From JAGLTN01 sp023135255 (GTDB taxonomy: Bacteria; Planctomycetota; Phycisphaerae; Sedimentisphaerales; Anaerobacaceae), in NCBI GenBank assembly GCA_030639495.1, contig DAOWCP010000091.1, positions 1 to 8,787 of the forward strand: a stretch of 8,787 nt of DNA, in the 5' to 3' direction. The number at the start of each line of letters is the position of its first letter. Position 1 is the stretch's first letter. The position numbers were made by a program, and so were the translations under genes. The notes under the pieces were generated by a model. That model saw nothing but the letters and a program-made list of their open reading frames with translations, searched no databases and was not told the DNA's origin. Positions 7,528 through 8,787 of this stretch are shown here, one piece after another.

Positions 7528-7556
7528 GCCCCATAAAAACCCGTGGGGCTTTTTTT
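7528..7556. terminator. terminator-like hairpin at the end of the dockerin gene
   Basis: The perfect arms GCCCCA (7528-7533) and TGGGGC (7544-7549) are followed on the plus strand by seven Ts (7550-7556), a good intrinsic terminator for plus-strand transcription. Read on the minus strand, an alternative fold AAAAA-(G)-CCC / GGG-TTTTT starts right after the dockerin stop codon. Its T-run is part of the stem, so termination in the gene's own direction is plausible but weaker. No plus-strand gene ends here; the element may block antisense transcription into the dockerin gene. Confidence 0.55.
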
Positions 7557-8322
7557 ATTCCCCAGAAGTATAATTATTAGCACCTATTGCAAAATCCTTA
7601 AAATTAACTAATCCATCATAATTAACATCAGCATTATTATAATTATCACCTTCAAAAGTTTCATTTAACCAATTAGAACCTAAAGTTTGAATATCATAAT
7701 TATCAACTTTTCCATCAAGTTTACCAGGACCTAATGCACTTGCACAATCTCCAGAAACTAATGCCGGAGTTTCGATTCTCCAAGTTGCATATTCTCCTGC
7801 TGGTTGGTTTACTAAAGGAGATAAAGAAACCTCTAAAATGTCTCCATTTTTAGGAACATCATGAATAGTATTTGGGTCATTAATATCATAAGCAATAACA
7901 TTTCTATGTTCTAATCCTATAGCATCATTTACCCTAAGTCTTAATACATTATTCCCAGTAACTTCTCCTTTAATACCTAAATTAAATTCCCCATAAGGAG
8001 TATTTAATGGTTTTGTATTGACTCTTGATTTAACTCCTGGTTCATAAGAAAAAACTTCCATAGCATTACTCTTTGGAGACTCTAAAAAATCACCATCATA
8101 AATATCATTAATCTCATTTGCATCTGAAAATGTTTGCATATAAGCACTCATATTATCAACAGAGGGATTTGTGGGGGAAAGGGCATTAACTATTTGTATC
8201 TCTGCGGCATTAACAGGAGCATAACTCATTGCAACAACTACTCCAATAGCAATTGCTTTTTTAGAATTATCTTTAACAAAATTAACAATTTTTTCTAATC
8301 CTTGTTTTATTTTACCTTTCAT
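7555..8322 (-). CDS. secreted protein with C-terminal type I dockerin domain
   Basis: The protein has 255 residues. Residues 1-22 are Lys-rich, 23-35 are hydrophobic, and PVNA-AE at 36-41 is a plausible signal-peptidase site, so it should be exported. Residues 42-190 form an unrecognised, beta-rich-looking domain (for example VTGNNVLRLRVNDAIGLEHR and EYATWRIETPAL). The C-terminus from about 198 is a dockerin: a paired helix-loop repeat with the second calcium loop DVNYDGLVNFKD (232-243) perfect at positions 1, 3, 5, 9 and 12. The first loop (PGKLDGKVDNYD, 199-210) has Pro and Lys at positions 1 and 3, where Asp and Asn are usual. Dockerins bind cohesins in cellulosomes; planctomycetes encode many whose partners are less clear. 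GGAGG lies 14 nt before the ATG, a long spacing. All five arginine codons are AGA/AGG, and the gene is strikingly AT-rich against its neighbours, suggesting transfer. No cohesin gene is in the window. Confidence 0.85.
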   Translation of the reverse strand: MKGKIKQGLEKIVNFVKDNSKKAIAIGVVVAMSYAPVNAAEIQIVNALSPTNPSVDNMSAYMQTFSDANEINDIYDGDFLESPKSNAMEVFSYEPGVKSRVNTKPLNTPYGEFNLGIKGEVTGNNVLRLRVNDAIGLEHRNVIAYDINDPNTIHDVPKNGDILEVSLSPLVNQPAGEYATWRIETPALVSGDCASALGPGKLDGKVDNYDIQTLGSNWLNETFEGDNYNNADVNYDGLVNFKDFAIGANNYTSGE

Positions 8323-8341
8323 TCTTTCTTTACTGTCCTCC

Positions 8342-8371
8342 GTTTAGTTTCTCAGGCAATGTTTCCTAAAC
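8342..8371 (-). promoter_or_regulatory. inverted repeat in the leader of the dockerin gene
   Basis: GTTTAG (8342-8347) and CTAAAC (8366-8371) form perfect 6-bp arms around an 18-nt loop. On the transcript the hairpin would lie between the predicted start site and the GGAGG ribosome site, ending one base before it. This could influence translation or be a protein-binding site. It matches no riboswitch family I know. Confidence 0.4.
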
Positions 8372-8386
8372 TATTACAGAAAGGGG

Positions 8387-8415
8387 ATTATAGCATAAAA
8401 TCATCTGATATTCAA
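8387..8415 (-). promoter_or_regulatory. sigma70-type promoter for the dockerin gene
   Basis: On the minus strand, TTGAAT (8415-8410) is followed after 17 bp by a perfect TATAAT (8392-8387) with an extended -10 TG (TGCTATAAT). Transcription would begin near 8380, giving a leader of about 57 nt before the ATG at 8322. This is the best promoter match in the window. Confidence 0.7.
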
Positions 8416-8441
8416 GAAGTTTTTGGGTGTCGGATATGTTT

Positions 8442-8467
8442 AAAAGGAGAGCCTTTGCAGGCCCTCC
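8442..8467 (-). terminator. intrinsic terminator, minus strand
   Basis: Read on the minus strand, GGAG-G-GCCT (8467-8459) pairs with AGGC-T-CTCC (8454-8446) around the loop GCAA, with one mismatch, and is followed by TTTT (8445-8442). It starts 8 nt after the stop codon of the minus-strand open frame at 8476-8745 and lies directly upstream of the dockerin promoter. Confidence 0.6.
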
Positions 8468-8475
8468 CGGTATTA

Positions 8476-8745
8476 TCAAATGTTTCCGCTCAACTCTGAG
8501 ACAATTAAAGGTTCCTGACATCCTGTTAACCAAAGCTGCAAATCTAAATTCGTTATATCCCTAACTACATAAAAGGCAAGAAAAAACCTTTTCTTCCTGC
8601 CCGCAAATTTCGCATATGCGTAAAACCTGACCCCCTCAGCCCGTCCACAAGGCCTATCTGCACCCCAAAAATTCCGTCTGTAACGATTATGCCGATTACA
8701 GCACCATTTTGCGCAACCAAAAATTGCATTTCTTGGTATTTCTTG
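8476..8745 (-). pseudogene. start-less open frame, possible gene remnant ending at a terminator
   Basis: The minus strand is open for 89 codons between a TGA at 8748-8746, inside the 20-bp repeats, and the TGA at 8478-8476. It has no ATG or GTG start; the only start-type codon is a late TTG. The translation is rich in Arg, aromatic residues and Cys (RNAIFGCAKWCCNRHNRYRR, then AGRKKRFFLAFYVVRDITNL, then CQEPLIVSELSGNI). I recognise no family. Its support is indirect: the stop is followed within 8 nt by an intrinsic terminator, as expected at a gene end. An open run of this length can occur by chance in one of six frames, so a non-coding repeat element is a real alternative. Confidence 0.3.
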
Positions 8746-8787
8746 TCATTTCCTGATATTTTTCATCATTTCTTGATATTTTTCGTC
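8727..8787. repeat. 20-bp tandem repeat with 10-bp sub-period, continuing off the right edge
   Basis: Three exact-length 20-bp units occur at 8727-8746, 8747-8766 and 8767-8786; the last base, C, would begin a fourth. Consensus is CATTTCYTGRTATTTYTYRT. Each unit splits into two 10-mers of the form YATTTYYT/C-NN, so short T-tracts recur about every 10 bp, close to one helical turn. The full array length is unknown because the window ends within it. Confidence 0.85.

Larger units (their letters stand above)
7121..7554. other. 434-bp stretch without a convincing gene, G-rich on the minus strand
   Basis: Between recG and the dockerin gene I find no recognisable protein. Two short minus-strand frames exist. 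One covers 7343-7534 (63 codons), and its last 23 codons (from KALPEIEALSLESIAEEEEE) look coding-like; its ATG sits inside the terminator-like hairpin. The other covers 7137-7340 (67 codons, TTG start); it is Gly-rich with a hydrophobic C-terminus (DKMAGVLVGVAALI) and ends 16 bp before recG. They are in different frames and have poor starts, so they may be debris of an older gene or the leader of recG. The stretch also holds long G-tracts on the minus strand, a dispersed-repeat-like element and a hairpin, listed separately. Confidence 0.5.

Noticed and set aside
7137..7534. Two short minus-strand frames (63 and 67 codons) as a gene upstream of recG
   Set aside because: Different frames, a start inside a hairpin and a TTG start without a ribosome site, no family match. 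Kept only as a note in the stretch description.
7197..7580. Plus-strand 127-codon frame between recG and the dockerin gene
   Set aside because: Pro/Ser-rich translation that runs through the dispersed repeat and terminator hairpin and ends inside the dockerin gene; no ribosome site.
8302..8499. Plus-strand 65-codon frame over the dockerin promoter
   Set aside because: It covers the promoter, leader hairpin and a terminator of the minus strand and has no ribosome site.
8500..8787. tRNA or other structured RNA gene near the right edge
   Set aside because: I found no cloverleaf with T-arm and anticodon arm; the only notable items are the CGCATATGCG palindrome and the tandem repeat.

Overview
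The window looks like a chromosomal segment from a planctomycete-like bacterium, most likely near the Phycisphaerae/Sedimentisphaerales. I infer this from three things: a secreted protein ending in a type I dockerin module, an SpoIVB-type S55 peptidase-like lipoprotein, and the mix of housekeeping genes. The placement rests on remembered family distributions, not on a search. Most of the window has near-balanced base composition (28 of 60 bases G+C in 5461-5520). The dockerin gene at 7555-8322 is far more AT-rich (15 of 60 in both 7621-7680 and 7861-7920).

Left part (1-2296): a minus-strand S55-like gene runs off the left edge. It shares a 150-bp divergent promoter region with a plus-strand pair: a single-pass membrane TPR protein (YfgM-like) and, 15 bp later, an RluD-type 23S rRNA pseudouridine synthase. 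The synthase gene ends inside the 3' end of the next, convergent gene (71-bp overlap).

Middle part (2226-7120), all minus strand: recG comes first in transcription order, then a 269-bp spacer, then trkH/ktrB (K+ channel subunit) and trkA/ktrA (RCK regulatory subunit). The last two form a two-gene potassium-uptake operon. The spacer before trkH holds an unusual A-A'-B-B' arrangement: two adjacent tandem duplications, of 43 and 58 bp, that share a core.

Right part (7121-8787): 7121-7554 has no convincing gene. It holds G-rich tracts with G-quadruplex potential, a dispersed-repeat-like element and a terminator-like hairpin. Next comes the AT-rich dockerin gene with its own strong promoter and an inverted repeat in its leader. 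Upstream of it are a minus-strand intrinsic terminator, an 89-codon open frame without a usable start, and a helically phased 10-bp/20-bp tandem repeat that continues off the right edge.

Nothing here amounts to a clear new multi-gene system. The most unusual items are the AABB repeat block, the compositionally foreign dockerin cassette, and the terminator-capped start-less frame beside the 20-bp repeats.
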